Part shown: positions 23,998 to 30,794 of the stretch, piece after piece
How positions within the stretch are numbered: the stretch's first letter is position 1
Layout of the letters: every line of letters begins with the position of its first letter
From: an uncultured Collinsella sp.
GTDB lineage: Bacteria; Actinomycetota; Coriobacteriia; Coriobacteriales; Coriobacteriaceae
Assembly (NCBI GenBank): GCA_902470905.1
Contig: CABRIC010000019.1
Coordinates: 1-30,794 of the forward strand
Reading direction: 5' to 3'
DNA: 30,794 bases
Made by a program: the position numbers and the translations under genes
The notes under the pieces: generated by a model
Told to the model about the DNA's origin: nothing
The model's database searches: none
The model's input: the letters and a program-made list of their open reading frames with translations, nothing else

Positions 23998-24795
23998 ATG
24001 GATTTTACAGTCGAGAATGCGGGCACCACGATTGCCTGTCGCGAATATGCCGTCCCGGATGTGTCGCCTGATACTCCTGCCTTGGTGTGCGTGCACGGCG
24101 CTTGTGTCGACGGCACATTTTTCGACGGTATCGCTTGTGAGCTCAGCCGCAACTACCGCGTAATTGCCTACGACCGCCGCGGCTGCGGTGGCAGCAGCGA
24201 TGCGGCAGACGGCAGCTATGATCTTGCCGCTCAGGCCGCCGACCTGCAAGCCGTGATCGAACACGTTGGCGCTCCGGCAAATGTGCTTGCGCATAGTGCC
24301 GGTACGTTGGTTGCGCTGGAGCTTCTTCGCACCGAACCCCATCTCGTCGCCCGTGCGATTCTGCATGAGCCGGCTGTGTCGGCCAAAGGCGTCGGTATGG
24401 GCGCAGCTCCGGTTTTGCTCGATATGATTGCGGCGGGAAAGGTTTCAAGGGCGCTCCGGCTTTTCTTGGGAGCCCTCGGCGACTTGGACCCCGAGGCTCC
24501 TGGGACGACCGAAGCGGAAGTCAAACATGCCCTGCGCAATGGTCGTTGCTTTATGGCCAATGAATACGGAACAAATATGACATATGCTCCCGACTGGGAG
24601 CGCGCCCGCACGTCAAAGGCAGTGTCGGCCGTGTTTTTGGGCGAGCTCTCGGTCGGTACGCCCCGCGAGGCTGGCACGCGAGCGGCTGCCGAATATCTCG
24701 ATTGCCCCCTCGTGACGATTCCGGGCGCGCATAACGGTCTGCGCGATCGCCCCGTTACGGCGGCAAACGCCGTTCGCGATGTCTTGGAGCGTTAG
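23998..24795 (+). CDS. Alpha/beta hydrolase
   Basis: A 265-residue single-domain hydrolase of the alpha/beta fold. The oxyanion HG segment is VCVHGACVDG (about 31-40), then DRRGCGGSSD. The nucleophile is Ser in VLAHSAGT (about residues 97-104), the usual G-x-S-x-G with Ala at the first position. The C-terminal catalytic His is in PGAHNG. No signal peptide, so it is cytosolic. The substrate cannot be predicted; esterase, lactonase and dehalogenase-like proteins share this fold. Start ATG 23998 follows GATGGGGGC. Two CAACTG copies in a partial inverted repeat (23948-23971) lie before it and could be an operator. Confidence 0.85.
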   Translation: MDFTVENAGTTIACREYAVPDVSPDTPALVCVHGACVDGTFFDGIACELSRNYRVIAYDRRGCGGSSDAADGSYDLAAQAADLQAVIEHVGAPANVLAHSAGTLVALELLRTEPHLVARAILHEPAVSAKGVGMGAAPVLLDMIAAGKVSRALRLFLGALGDLDPEAPGTTEAEVKHALRNGRCFMANEYGTNMTYAPDWERARTSKAVSAVFLGELSVGTPREAGTRAAAEYLDCPLVTIPGAHNGLRDRPVTAANAVRDVLER

Positions 24796-25006
24796 CGCGC
24801 TCGATGACCTGCGGGGAGGGGGACTGTTAGCGTTTCGTCATTGTTAACGAATGCGCCAATAACCACGCGCCCGCGGCTCCATCATCGCCGTTTGCCAGGT
24901 CATAAAAATGTAACAGCATTCACGTGCTTACCTGCATCGGCAAGGTGTTACCCTTGTAGCATTTGGAACCCACCGCTACCATGCGAAACTATCGAAAGGG
25001 CCCCAT

Positions 25007-26887
25007 ATGCTCAATAATCACGAGGTCAATCTAACCGACGAGGAGGCTGCCGCTGAGGTCGCCCGCGTCGCGAAGACCTACCCCGTGGTGCGTTTGCTGT
25101 CGGCCGATCAGATTAAGAGCGAGCCTAACTGCCTGCTCGCCGGCAATCGCTGCCCTTGTCTGCGTCAGTCGAGTCTTGAGGCTTTGGCAGACTCCGATGA
25201 GGTGTCGGAGCAACTGCTCAACGATGGTGTTGAGTACCGCGCTCGTCTACGCCCTCTAAAGGTCGAGGGCGAGCCTCACGTCCTGCTGATGGTACGTCCG
25301 ATCGATGAGCAAGAGGCTGCAGAAGAGGACCTCGTCTACACCGACGTGCTGACGAGTGTGCGCAATCGCCGATATTACGAGGAAAAGCTCCGTAGCGCCC
25401 GCATGAATGCCGGCGTTGCGGTGATCGACCTTGATGATTTTAGGGTCTTCAACGATACGTGTGGCCGTCATGCCGGCGACCTTGCGCTCGGTGCTGTGGC
25501 GACAGCCATACGCAGCGGAATTCGTTCGACTGACGAGCTCGTACGCTATGGCTGCGACAAGTTTGTGGTCGTCATGCCCAATATTCCCTCCGATGACTTC
25601 ACCCGTCGCCTGCATCAGGTGTCCGATGCCGTTCGTTCCACGATTGTTCCGGGCCATGAGTACGTGAGCCTGACGGCATGTGTTGGTGGCGTTCGTATTC
25701 ATGGCGAGACGGTCGATGAGGGCGTTGGCCGCGCTGTCCAGTTATTGAGCCGCGCTAAGGCAAAAGCCGGTACGGTCGTGACCGATGCCGATTCCATCGA
25801 AGCCTTCCAAAGCGAAAAGCCTTTGGTGCTTATTGTCGATGACTCCGAGATGAACCGAGCCATTCTCAACGAGATGCTCAAGGACGAGTATTGCATCCTC
25901 GAGGCCGATAACGGTCGTACGGCGCTCGACATGGTCGACCGCTATGGCGATGAGTTGTCGCTCGTGCTGCTGGATATTGTCATGCCGGGCATAAGCGGCT
26001 TTGAGGTGCTGGCCGATCTGTCGCGCCGATCGGGTATCGACAATCTGCCTTTCATCATGATATCGAGCGAAGATTCCGATGATATGGTTCTGCGCGCGTA
26101 CGAGCTGGGCGCCTCGGACTATATCAACCGCCCGTTTGACTCCCGTGTCGTGCGCCGCCGTGCAAGCAACACCATCCGCCTATACGCCAAACAGCGCCGC
26201 CTGACGAGCCTGCTGTCCCAGCAGTACAACGAGCGCGTCAAGAACAGTCGCATGCTCATTGACATCATGGCCGGCGTCATGGAGCTTCGCAACGGCGAGA
26301 GCGGCAGGCACGTTACGAACATCGAGAAACTGACCGAGCTGCTGCTTGACTGTCTGGTCCAGCGTAGCGACACGATCTCCCTCGACAATGAGGAGCGCTC
26401 CACGATTGCCCTGGCTTCGGCGCTGCACGATATTGGCAAGATGGCGATCGACGATGCGATCCTCAACAAGCCCGGGCGCCTTACGCCCGAGGAGTTCGAG
26501 ATTATGAAGACGCATACCACGATCGGCGCCGACATGCTGCTTGAGCTGGGCCGCCATCACGTCGGTAATGCGCTTATGGAATATGCGTACCAGATTGCGC
26601 GTTGGCACCACGAGCGCTGGGACGGCAAGGGCTATCCCGATGGCCTTAAGGGCGACGAGATTCCCATTGCCGCACAGGTGGTTTCGGTGGCCGACGTGTA
26701 CGATGCGCTGACGAGCGTGCGCGTGTACAAGGACGCTATCCCGCACGAGGAGGCTATCCAGATGATTCTGGACGGTAAGTGCGGTGAGTTTAACCCGCTG
26801 TTGCTCGACTGCCTGCTCGAGGTGCAAGACCGTATTGCCGAGACGTTGGCACGCCCCGCCGACGTTGTCGCGTTTCCCACGATTTAG
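25007..26887 (+). CDS. Degenerate GGDEF - receiver - HD-GYP signalling protein
   Basis: A 626-residue cytosolic protein with four parts. Residues 1-100 form a sensor-like domain without clear motif. A GGDEF-fold domain (about 105-235) has the catalytic motif changed to GCDKF (182-186), so diguanylate cyclase activity is doubtful. A receiver domain (about 268-395) has VLIVDDSEMNR and phospho-acceptor D323 in LLDIVMPG. The HD-GYP domain (about 410-600) has LHDIGK (H474, D475) and HHERWDGKGYPDG (534-546), all expected metal ligands, so it should hydrolyse cyclic di-GMP or a related dinucleotide. An HPt gene follows after 23 bp and probably phosphorylates or drains D323. The start follows GAAAGGG. 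Confidence 0.9.
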   Translation: MLNNHEVNLTDEEAAAEVARVAKTYPVVRLLSADQIKSEPNCLLAGNRCPCLRQSSLEALADSDEVSEQLLNDGVEYRARLRPLKVEGEPHVLLMVRPIDEQEAAEEDLVYTDVLTSVRNRRYYEEKLRSARMNAGVAVIDLDDFRVFNDTCGRHAGDLALGAVATAIRSGIRSTDELVRYGCDKFVVVMPNIPSDDFTRRLHQVSDAVRSTIVPGHEYVSLTACVGGVRIHGETVDEGVGRAVQLLSRAKAKAGTVVTDADSIEAFQSEKPLVLIVDDSEMNRAILNEMLKDEYCILEADNGRTALDMVDRYGDELSLVLLDIVMPGISGFEVLADLSRRSGIDNLPFIMISSEDSDDMVLRAYELGASDYINRPFDSRVVRRRASNTIRLYAKQRRLTSLLSQQYNERVKNSRMLIDIMAGVMELRNGESGRHVTNIEKLTELLLDCLVQRSDTISLDNEERSTIALASALHDIGKMAIDDAILNKPGRLTPEEFEIMKTHTTIGADMLLELGRHHVGNALMEYAYQIARWHHERWDGKGYPDGLKGDEIPIAAQVVSVADVYDALTSVRVYKDAIPHEEAIQMILDGKCGEFNPLLLDCLLEVQDRIAETLARPADVVAFPTI

Positions 26888-26910
26888 TTTGACCAAAGGA
26901 GTTTTAATCC

Positions 26911-27267
26911 ATGATTTCCATGCGTGAGGCGTATGAGAAGATCGACGCTAATTATGAAGACGCGTGCGCTCGGCTGATGGGCGAGGAGATGCTTAGCCGC
27001 TTTGCCCTCAAGTTTTTGGATGACGAGAGTATGGACAAGCTGGAGGCCGCCATGGCGGCGGGAGACGCCGAAGGTGCGTTTATGGCAGCGCACACGCTCA
27101 AGGGCGTGAGTCAGAACCTGGGATTCGATAATCTGTACGAGCCGGCGGTCGTGGTGACCGAGGCGCTGCGTGGCGCCGTTGCCGTTGACGGCGCCCGCGA
27201 GGGAATGCATGCGCTGCAGCAGCAATATGCGGCTACGATGTCGGCCCTGCGCGAGGCGGCTGAATAA
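26911..27267 (+). CDS. HPt (histidine phosphotransfer) domain protein
   Basis: A 118-residue four-helix HPt protein. The phosphorylated residue is H61 in AAHTLKGVSQNLGF, the standard HTLKG motif. It has no other domain, so it shuttles phosphate between a hybrid kinase and a receiver. The neighbour 23 bp upstream carries a receiver and HD-GYP domain and is the likely partner; no hybrid kinase is in the window. Start ATG 26911 follows AAAGGAG. Confidence 0.93.
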   Translation: MISMREAYEKIDANYEDACARLMGEEMLSRFALKFLDDESMDKLEAAMAAGDAEGAFMAAHTLKGVSQNLGFDNLYEPAVVVTEALRGAVAVDGAREGMHALQQQYAATMSALREAAE

Positions 27268-27291
27268 GAGCTTGCGAGCCTTGATGACTAT

Positions 27292-27355
27292 GAGAGTGGA
27301 TAATCTCCCGTTTTAGGCCCGGTGGCGGTCTCAAAGTGGGAGATTATCCACTCTC
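27292..27355. repeat. Inverted repeat, long-arm design, copy 3 (different arms)
   Basis: GAGAGTGGATAATCTCCC (27292-27309) is repeated inverted without mismatch at 27338-27355 with a 28-nt spacer. Size and layout match the repeats at 16503 and 22888, but arm sequence is unrelated. It follows the HPt gene by 24 bp and may end its transcript, although no T-run follows. Confidence 0.85.
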
Positions 27356-27443
27356 GTTCGATACGTGTCCAAAAATCCACGCTCACCCCTCCGGGTTAGT
27401 AAATGGCCTATGCGCACTGGCGGGGCTTTCCGCATGCAATCAA

Positions 27444-27477
27444 TATCGTTGTTCGATAAACTGTTCGAATAACGATA
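27444..27477. promoter_or_regulatory. Operator-like dyad before the DUF2975/XRE pair
   Basis: TATCGTTGTTCG (27444-27455) and CGAATAACGATA (27466-27477) are inverted repeats with one mismatch and a 10-nt gap, 20 bp before the DUF2975 start. Read on the minus strand, TTATCGAACAACGATA (27459-27444) matches the sequence overlapping the promoter at 28487-28502 at 14 of 16 positions. Binding by the XRE protein at 28067 is inferred. Confidence 0.6.
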
Positions 27478-27497
27478 GAGTCGATGAGGGTGAGTGT

Positions 27498-28058
27498 ATG
27501 TCTAACAGCGTTCAGCGTATGGCCAAAGCGGGCGAAAATATCAGGAAGCTTGGCTTTTGCATGGCAGCCGTTTTTGCAGGGATGCTCGTCGCTTTTGCCG
27601 CGTTGGTTGTTTACGTGATCTGGTATGCGGTTGCAAACGTTGCCTCTGTCGATTCTTTCGGCGTCGTGACGCTTCTCGATGGCGGGTGCATCGTTATCCC
27701 AAGCGGACTGTGCCTGGCACTCGTCGTGGGTATTTCGCTTGTCGTTCTGTGTGGGATCAGCCGTAACATCTCGCGAGGCGTCTCGCCCTTTACCAAGACG
27801 CATGTGCGGCTTATCCGTGTTCTTGCGCTTGCCTTTGCTGTTAACGCCGCGGTTTCGCTTATTGGTGCCTATGGATCGGTCAATCTCACCATTGGTGGGC
27901 TGGAGCTTTACATCGTGCCTCATTCCTTCGTTATTGAGATTTGCCAAGGCGCCACCTTTGATACGGGGTCGTTTATCGGCGCAGTTGTCTGTTTGTTTAT
28001 CTCGGCGATCTGGAGTTATGCCTCGCTGCTCCAAGAGCAGTCTGACGAGCTTGTGTAG
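27498..28058 (+). CDS. DUF2975 domain membrane protein
   Basis: A 186-residue protein with four hydrophobic segments (about 20-45, 62-87, 103-125 and 155-176) and a short charged C-terminus. Layout and the NISRGVSPFTKTHVRLIRVLA segment between TM2 and TM3 fit DUF2975. These proteins are commonly paired with a small Cro/CI-type regulator, as found 8 bp downstream. The function of the domain is not known; it may sense the membrane state for the regulator. Start ATG 27498 follows GAGGGTGAG; the frame is open further upstream but would read through an inverted repeat. Confidence 0.82.
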   Translation: MSNSVQRMAKAGENIRKLGFCMAAVFAGMLVAFAALVVYVIWYAVANVASVDSFGVVTLLDGGCIVIPSGLCLALVVGISLVVLCGISRNISRGVSPFTKTHVRLIRVLALAFAVNAAVSLIGAYGSVNLTIGGLELYIVPHSFVIEICQGATFDTGSFIGAVVCLFISAIWSYASLLQEQSDELV

Positions 28059-28066
28059 GAGGAGAC

Positions 28067-28396
28067 ATGAGCTATCTCATCATTGAGCTTGAGACGCAGC
28101 TGCTTAAGACCGGGAAGACCAGTGCTGATCTGATTCGGGCCACGGGGCATACTCCGGCTAATATTTCAAAGCTAAGAAACGGGAAAATAAAAGCTATTCG
28201 TCTTAAGACGCTTCTCGATATCTGCGATGAACTTGATTGTCAACCTGGAGATATTATTCGGCGCGTGAGCGAGAAGGAACTTGAGGAGCTTATTGTCGAG
28301 CGTGCAAAAAATGTCGTGAGGCAGATGCGGGACGGCGGAGGCAATGAGGTATCGCTTCCGACATCCGTCTTTGCTGTCGATTTGAGTGACGAGTAG
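28067..28396 (+). CDS. Small XRE/Cro-CI family regulator (YozG-like)
   Basis: A 109-residue DNA-binding protein. The helix-turn-helix runs from about residue 15 to 40 (KTSADLIRATGHTPANISKLRNGK) and the family segment IRLKTLLDICDELDCQPGDIIRRV follows, then a charged C-terminal tail. It is translated 8 bp after the DUF2975 gene with GGAGGAG before ATG. Such pairs usually control their own operon and nearby transporters. An operator-like sequence shared with the ABC operon downstream supports this. Confidence 0.88.
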   Translation: MSYLIIELETQLLKTGKTSADLIRATGHTPANISKLRNGKIKAIRLKTLLDICDELDCQPGDIIRRVSEKELEELIVERAKNVVRQMRDGGGNEVSLPTSVFAVDLSDE

Positions 28397-28434
28397 CTTA
28401 AGGCGAACAACTAAAACGAAGTATCAGCGTGAAG

Positions 28435-28464
28435 GGACCCGTGTCTAACACGGGTCCTTCTTTT
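28435..28464 (+). terminator. Intrinsic terminator after the XRE gene
   Basis: GGACCCGTGT (28435-28444) pairs perfectly with ACACGGGTCC (28448-28457) around a 3-nt loop, followed by TTCTTTT. It separates the DUF2975/XRE transcript from the ABC operon, which has its own promoter. Confidence 0.93.
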
Positions 28465-28472
28465 AGATTATC

Positions 28473-28502
28473 TTGACAAATATGAGTTATCGAAAAACAA
28501 TA
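28473..28502 (+). promoter_or_regulatory. Promoter of the ABC operon with overlapping operator
   Basis: TTGACA (28473-28478) and AACAAT (28496-28501) are 17 bp apart. TTATCGAAAAACAATA (28487-28502) overlaps the spacer and -10 and resembles the dyad at 27444-27477. Two more AACGATA words lie at 28515-28521 and 28534-28540, between promoter and start codon. Occupation of this site would block RNA polymerase. Confidence 0.65.
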
Positions 28503-28539
28503 ACAACCATGGGAAACGATAAAGGATAGAAGGAACGAT

Positions 28540-29301
28540 ATGAGCGTTTTTTCTATCAAGCAGAACGGGGGTCCAATGAACGCATCAGCGATAAAGCTAT
28601 CAAAGGTGTCAAAGCGCTATGGGAAACGGCGTGTGTTGCATGATGTTTCCTTCGAGGTGCACCAGTCTGAGCTCTGCGCCCTTGTTGGTGCAAACGGGGC
28701 TGGCAAAAGCACGCTTATTAAAATAGTGCTGGGCCTCTGTAAACCATCGTCGGGGAGCGTGGAGCTCTTTGGAGGCAAGTCGAAAAAAGACCTGAGCCTG
28801 ATGCGGACGCGTGTCGGCTATGTGCCAGATTCCAGCGGAGCATACCAATCCCTCAGTGCGGTTGAGAATCTCCAAATCCGATGTTCGGAATGGGGGCTTG
28901 ATGCGAATCGTGAGATTCCTCGCGTTTTGAGCCTAGTCGGGCTGGACGTCGAAGAGAAAAAGAGCGTGAACAGTTTTTCTCTGGGAATGAAACGGCGGCT
29001 GGATATAGCTACGGCTTTGTTGGGCGACACCGACGTACTAATTTTCGATGAGCCGGCAAATGGATTGGACCCGCTGGGCATCGAGAGTATATGGGCCCTT
29101 ATCGGTCGATTGAATCGAGAACAGGGTAAGACCATGCTCGTCTCTAGCCATGATTTGGATGAGTTGGCATCAGTTGCAACAAGTTGCGTGTTTATTCATG
29201 ACGGCGAACTGCTGAAAAAGGAATCGATGGACGTCATAAGGGATGAGGCGTCGTCCCTAAAAGAGTATTACAGGCGCTTGATGAAGGCGGTCTCGCTATG
29301 A
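28540..29301 (+). CDS. ABC transporter ATP-binding protein (BcrA/antimicrobial-peptide or Na+-export type)
   Basis: A 253-residue ATPase: Walker A GANGAGKS (50-57), signature FSLGM (146-150), Walker B VLIFDEP (166-172) with the NGLDP that follows, and the H-loop in VSSHDLDEL. The Q-loop position reads YVPDSSG, lacking the usual Gln. FSLGMKRRL and NGLDP-GI are typical of two-part exporters such as BcrA or lantibiotic-immunity ATPases. The start may be ATG 28540 (AAGGA 6 bp upstream) or ATG 28576 (GGGGGTCC upstream); homology begins near the second. It overlaps the next gene by 4 bp (ATGA). The substrate is unknown. Confidence 0.9.
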   Translation: MSVFSIKQNGGPMNASAIKLSKVSKRYGKRRVLHDVSFEVHQSELCALVGANGAGKSTLIKIVLGLCKPSSGSVELFGGKSKKDLSLMRTRVGYVPDSSGAYQSLSAVENLQIRCSEWGLDANREIPRVLSLVGLDVEEKKSVNSFSLGMKRRLDIATALLGDTDVLIFDEPANGLDPLGIESIWALIGRLNREQGKTMLVSSHDLDELASVATSCVFIHDGELLKKESMDVIRDEASSLKEYYRRLMKAVSL

Positions 29302-30122
29302 AGCGGGCGATCCATCCCATAAAGGCAGATATGATGCGTTTGCACAGGATGTTTCCGGCGAAGTTTGGTCTTGCGCTTATTCTGGCGTTCGGCCTTCTCT
29401 TCGGTGTCTTTTTAAAAAACGGAACAACGTTGCTCGCCTTTGGCAATAGCGTTTTTGGGGAGGATATTGGTTTCTGCTGGAATGTAATCGATCCTTCTGC
29501 ACCCGATGAGTCCCTTGTGCGCAGTGCTTTTGCCGGCACGTCTCTGTTCGTTCCGCTCATCGTTTGCCTGGCGATTTTACAGGAGCGCGGCCATGAAGAG
29601 GGACACCGAATTTCTTCAGCAAGAGGTCTTACCCGCTTTAATGGGGTCCTAGCACATGTGCTTTCGTTTGCTTTAATAATTGGCGTAGCATATAGTGCGC
29701 TTTGCCTTCTTCTTTTTGCAATAGCCATAATACGTGGAGGGCATAACCTCTCGCACGATATGCTAACTGCATTTTTGCCTGCAATGATAGTCAACGCTGT
29801 ATTGGTGATATCGGTTGCGCTGGAGACGGTGACCATCTATCGGATTGCAGGCAGCGCTGTATTGAGCGGGACTGTGGTAATAATCGGATTTGTCATGAGC
29901 TTGACGCTCTACGGAACTTACCTTCAGACGCCCATACCGTCATTGCGATGGATCTTCTTTCTTCCGGGGCCGTACCTTGGAGTCGGATGTGCCCTTGGGT
30001 ATAGCGATATGGGGCAGCTGATGCTTCTGGGACATGGCGCGGTAGCCAGCTGTCTATCGGTATTGATTTACGCTCTCGTGAGCTTTCGTGCTGGGGGTGT
30101 GCTCAATGGCTCGTCAGACTAG
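29298..30122 (+). CDS. ABC exporter permease subunit 1
   Basis: A 274-residue integral membrane protein with about six hydrophobic segments (near 24-40, 82-97, 118-142, 158-180, 188-212 and 245-268). After TM1 there is a polar loop of about 40 residues. The LQERGHEEGHRISSARGLTRF segment after TM2 is a coupling-helix-like feature of ABC-2 permeases. It overlaps the ATPase gene (ATGA at 29298-29301) and the next permease gene (17 bp), which indicates tight translational coupling. No sequence family beyond ABC-2 type can be named. Confidence 0.82.
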   Translation: MKRAIHPIKADMMRLHRMFPAKFGLALILAFGLLFGVFLKNGTTLLAFGNSVFGEDIGFCWNVIDPSAPDESLVRSAFAGTSLFVPLIVCLAILQERGHEEGHRISSARGLTRFNGVLAHVLSFALIIGVAYSALCLLLFAIAIIRGGHNLSHDMLTAFLPAMIVNAVLVISVALETVTIYRIAGSAVLSGTVVIIGFVMSLTLYGTYLQTPIPSLRWIFFLPGPYLGVGCALGYSDMGQLMLLGHGAVASCLSVLIYALVSFRAGGVLNGSSD

Positions 30123-30794
30123 AAGATTCCTTCATTCAGAATTGAAGCATGTGAGCAAATGGACGTACGCCTTAATCCTGGTAATTTATGCGTACATGGT
30201 GGTATTGCAGCTTAATTCTTTCCCGATGTGGTTCTGTAGCCTCCGTGAGAACAGTTTCTTGGGCTTTTTCCCAGACCCGACGCTTCGGCTATCGGCAGAG
30301 GATGTCCTTCTATTTGGTAATGCAGAGGTTTTCCGCGGTCTGCTGTTCAACGTAGCCCCGTTGGCTCATGCATTGTTCTTTCCGTTCATCGCGGCTTGCA
30401 TTGTTCCGCGCTTTGTCAGTTCGGGCTTTATCGGGGAACCGTGGGGGTTGTCGGAAGCTCGGGGAGGGAAGCGTGTGTGCGCTATCGTTGCGCGAGTGGT
30501 GCTGTCTTCTTTTGCCCTTTTGGGCGCGTTTATCCTGTCGAGTGTCGTTTTGTACTGTCTTAACTGCGTAATCGTTTTGGATGCTCAGCAGTATTTCAAC
30601 CTGAATATTTTTTGCTATCGACTTCTTCTGGCGAGTGTCGTCTGCCTTGCATACGTGGTCTCTTGCGTGATCGCTATTTCCTATTTTGGGTCCGGCTTCG
30701 GCCCGATTGGCATGCTGCTGCTTGTCAACGTCGTAGCGATCTACATACAGCTCGGGGCCAATTCCATGCTTCCGCTTCCGTCCTCGATGCTCAT
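30106..30794 (+). CDS. ABC exporter permease subunit 2, cut by the window end
   Basis: An open frame from ATG 30106 to the last base (229 codons, no stop) overlaps the preceding permease gene by 17 bp and has GGGGG about 7 bp upstream. The product begins MARQTRRFLHSELKHVSKWTYALILVIYAYMV. It has hydrophobic segments near residues 20-35, 85-102, 130-155, 170-195 and 200-217, with a polar stretch (about 40-80) after TM1, like the first permease. It is probably a second ABC-2 type half-transporter. The C-terminus lies outside the window. Confidence 0.8.
   Translation, partial: MARQTRRFLHSELKHVSKWTYALILVIYAYMVVLQLNSFPMWFCSLRENSFLGFFPDPTLRLSAEDVLLFGNAEVFRGLLFNVAPLAHALFFPFIAACIVPRFVSSGFIGEPWGLSEARGGKRVCAIVARVVLSSFALLGAFILSSVVLYCLNCVIVLDAQQYFNLNIFCYRLLLASVVCLAYVVSCVIAISYFGSGFGPIGMLLLVNVVAIYIQLGANSMLPLPSSML

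Noticed and set aside
16301..27355. CRISPR array formed by the inverted repeats
   Set aside because: The repeats are dispersed palindromes between different genes with no regular spacing, and no cas gene is present.

Overview
The window is high-G+C DNA, by eye about 60%, with tightly packed genes. Protein sequences and small-gene pairings fit an anaerobic gut Coriobacteriia, most likely Collinsella. That assignment is recognition and inference: no rRNA or tRNA marker is present. No insertion sequence, phage gene, CRISPR array or replication origin was seen.

Layout. 1-128: tail of a GH32 sucrose/fructan hydrolase. 405-3749 (+): DegV lipid-binding protein, pyruvate formate-lyase activase, MTA/SAH nucleosidase and GTPase EngB. 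4006-9298: aspartate-family amino acid block, with thrB and thrC on the minus strand, divergent lysC on the plus strand, then asd. These four encode most of the route from aspartate to threonine; homoserine dehydrogenase is not here. 9701-10279: DNA alkyl repair protein. 10508-16131: response regulator, sensor kinase, MacB-type ATPase and large FtsX-type permease, a typical envelope-stress or peptide-sensing module. 16777-19082 (-): a phosphofructokinase with unusual motifs and a membrane-anchored Ntn-type amide hydrolase. 19244-20629 (+): M18 aminopeptidase. 20883-23772 (-): 2-hydroxyacid dehydrogenase, SEC-C methionine aminopeptidase and a radical SAM protein. 23998-27267 (+): alpha/beta hydrolase, a degenerate-GGDEF/receiver/HD-GYP protein and a small HPt protein. 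27498-30794 (+): DUF2975 membrane protein, small XRE regulator, then an ABC exporter (ATPase and two permeases, the second cut by the window end). This last block looks poorer in G+C than the rest.

The most unusual content lies between genes. Several families of long inverted repeats occupy gene ends. The best is a nested hairpin with three clear copies (3856-3982, 9311-9440, 16633-16753). Each has outer arms of exactly 28 nt, an internal loop with conserved TCCGCAG and CGAGGAC, a short helix that changes by compensatory substitution, and an inner stem. This pattern suggests a selected structured RNA or single-strand DNA element; I know of no name for it. A second family (four copies) is a 37-bp palindrome placed directly after stop codons. 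A third has 18-20 bp arms around a 27-29 nt spacer. Near the right end, a shared operator-like sequence links the DUF2975/XRE pair to the downstream ABC transporter.
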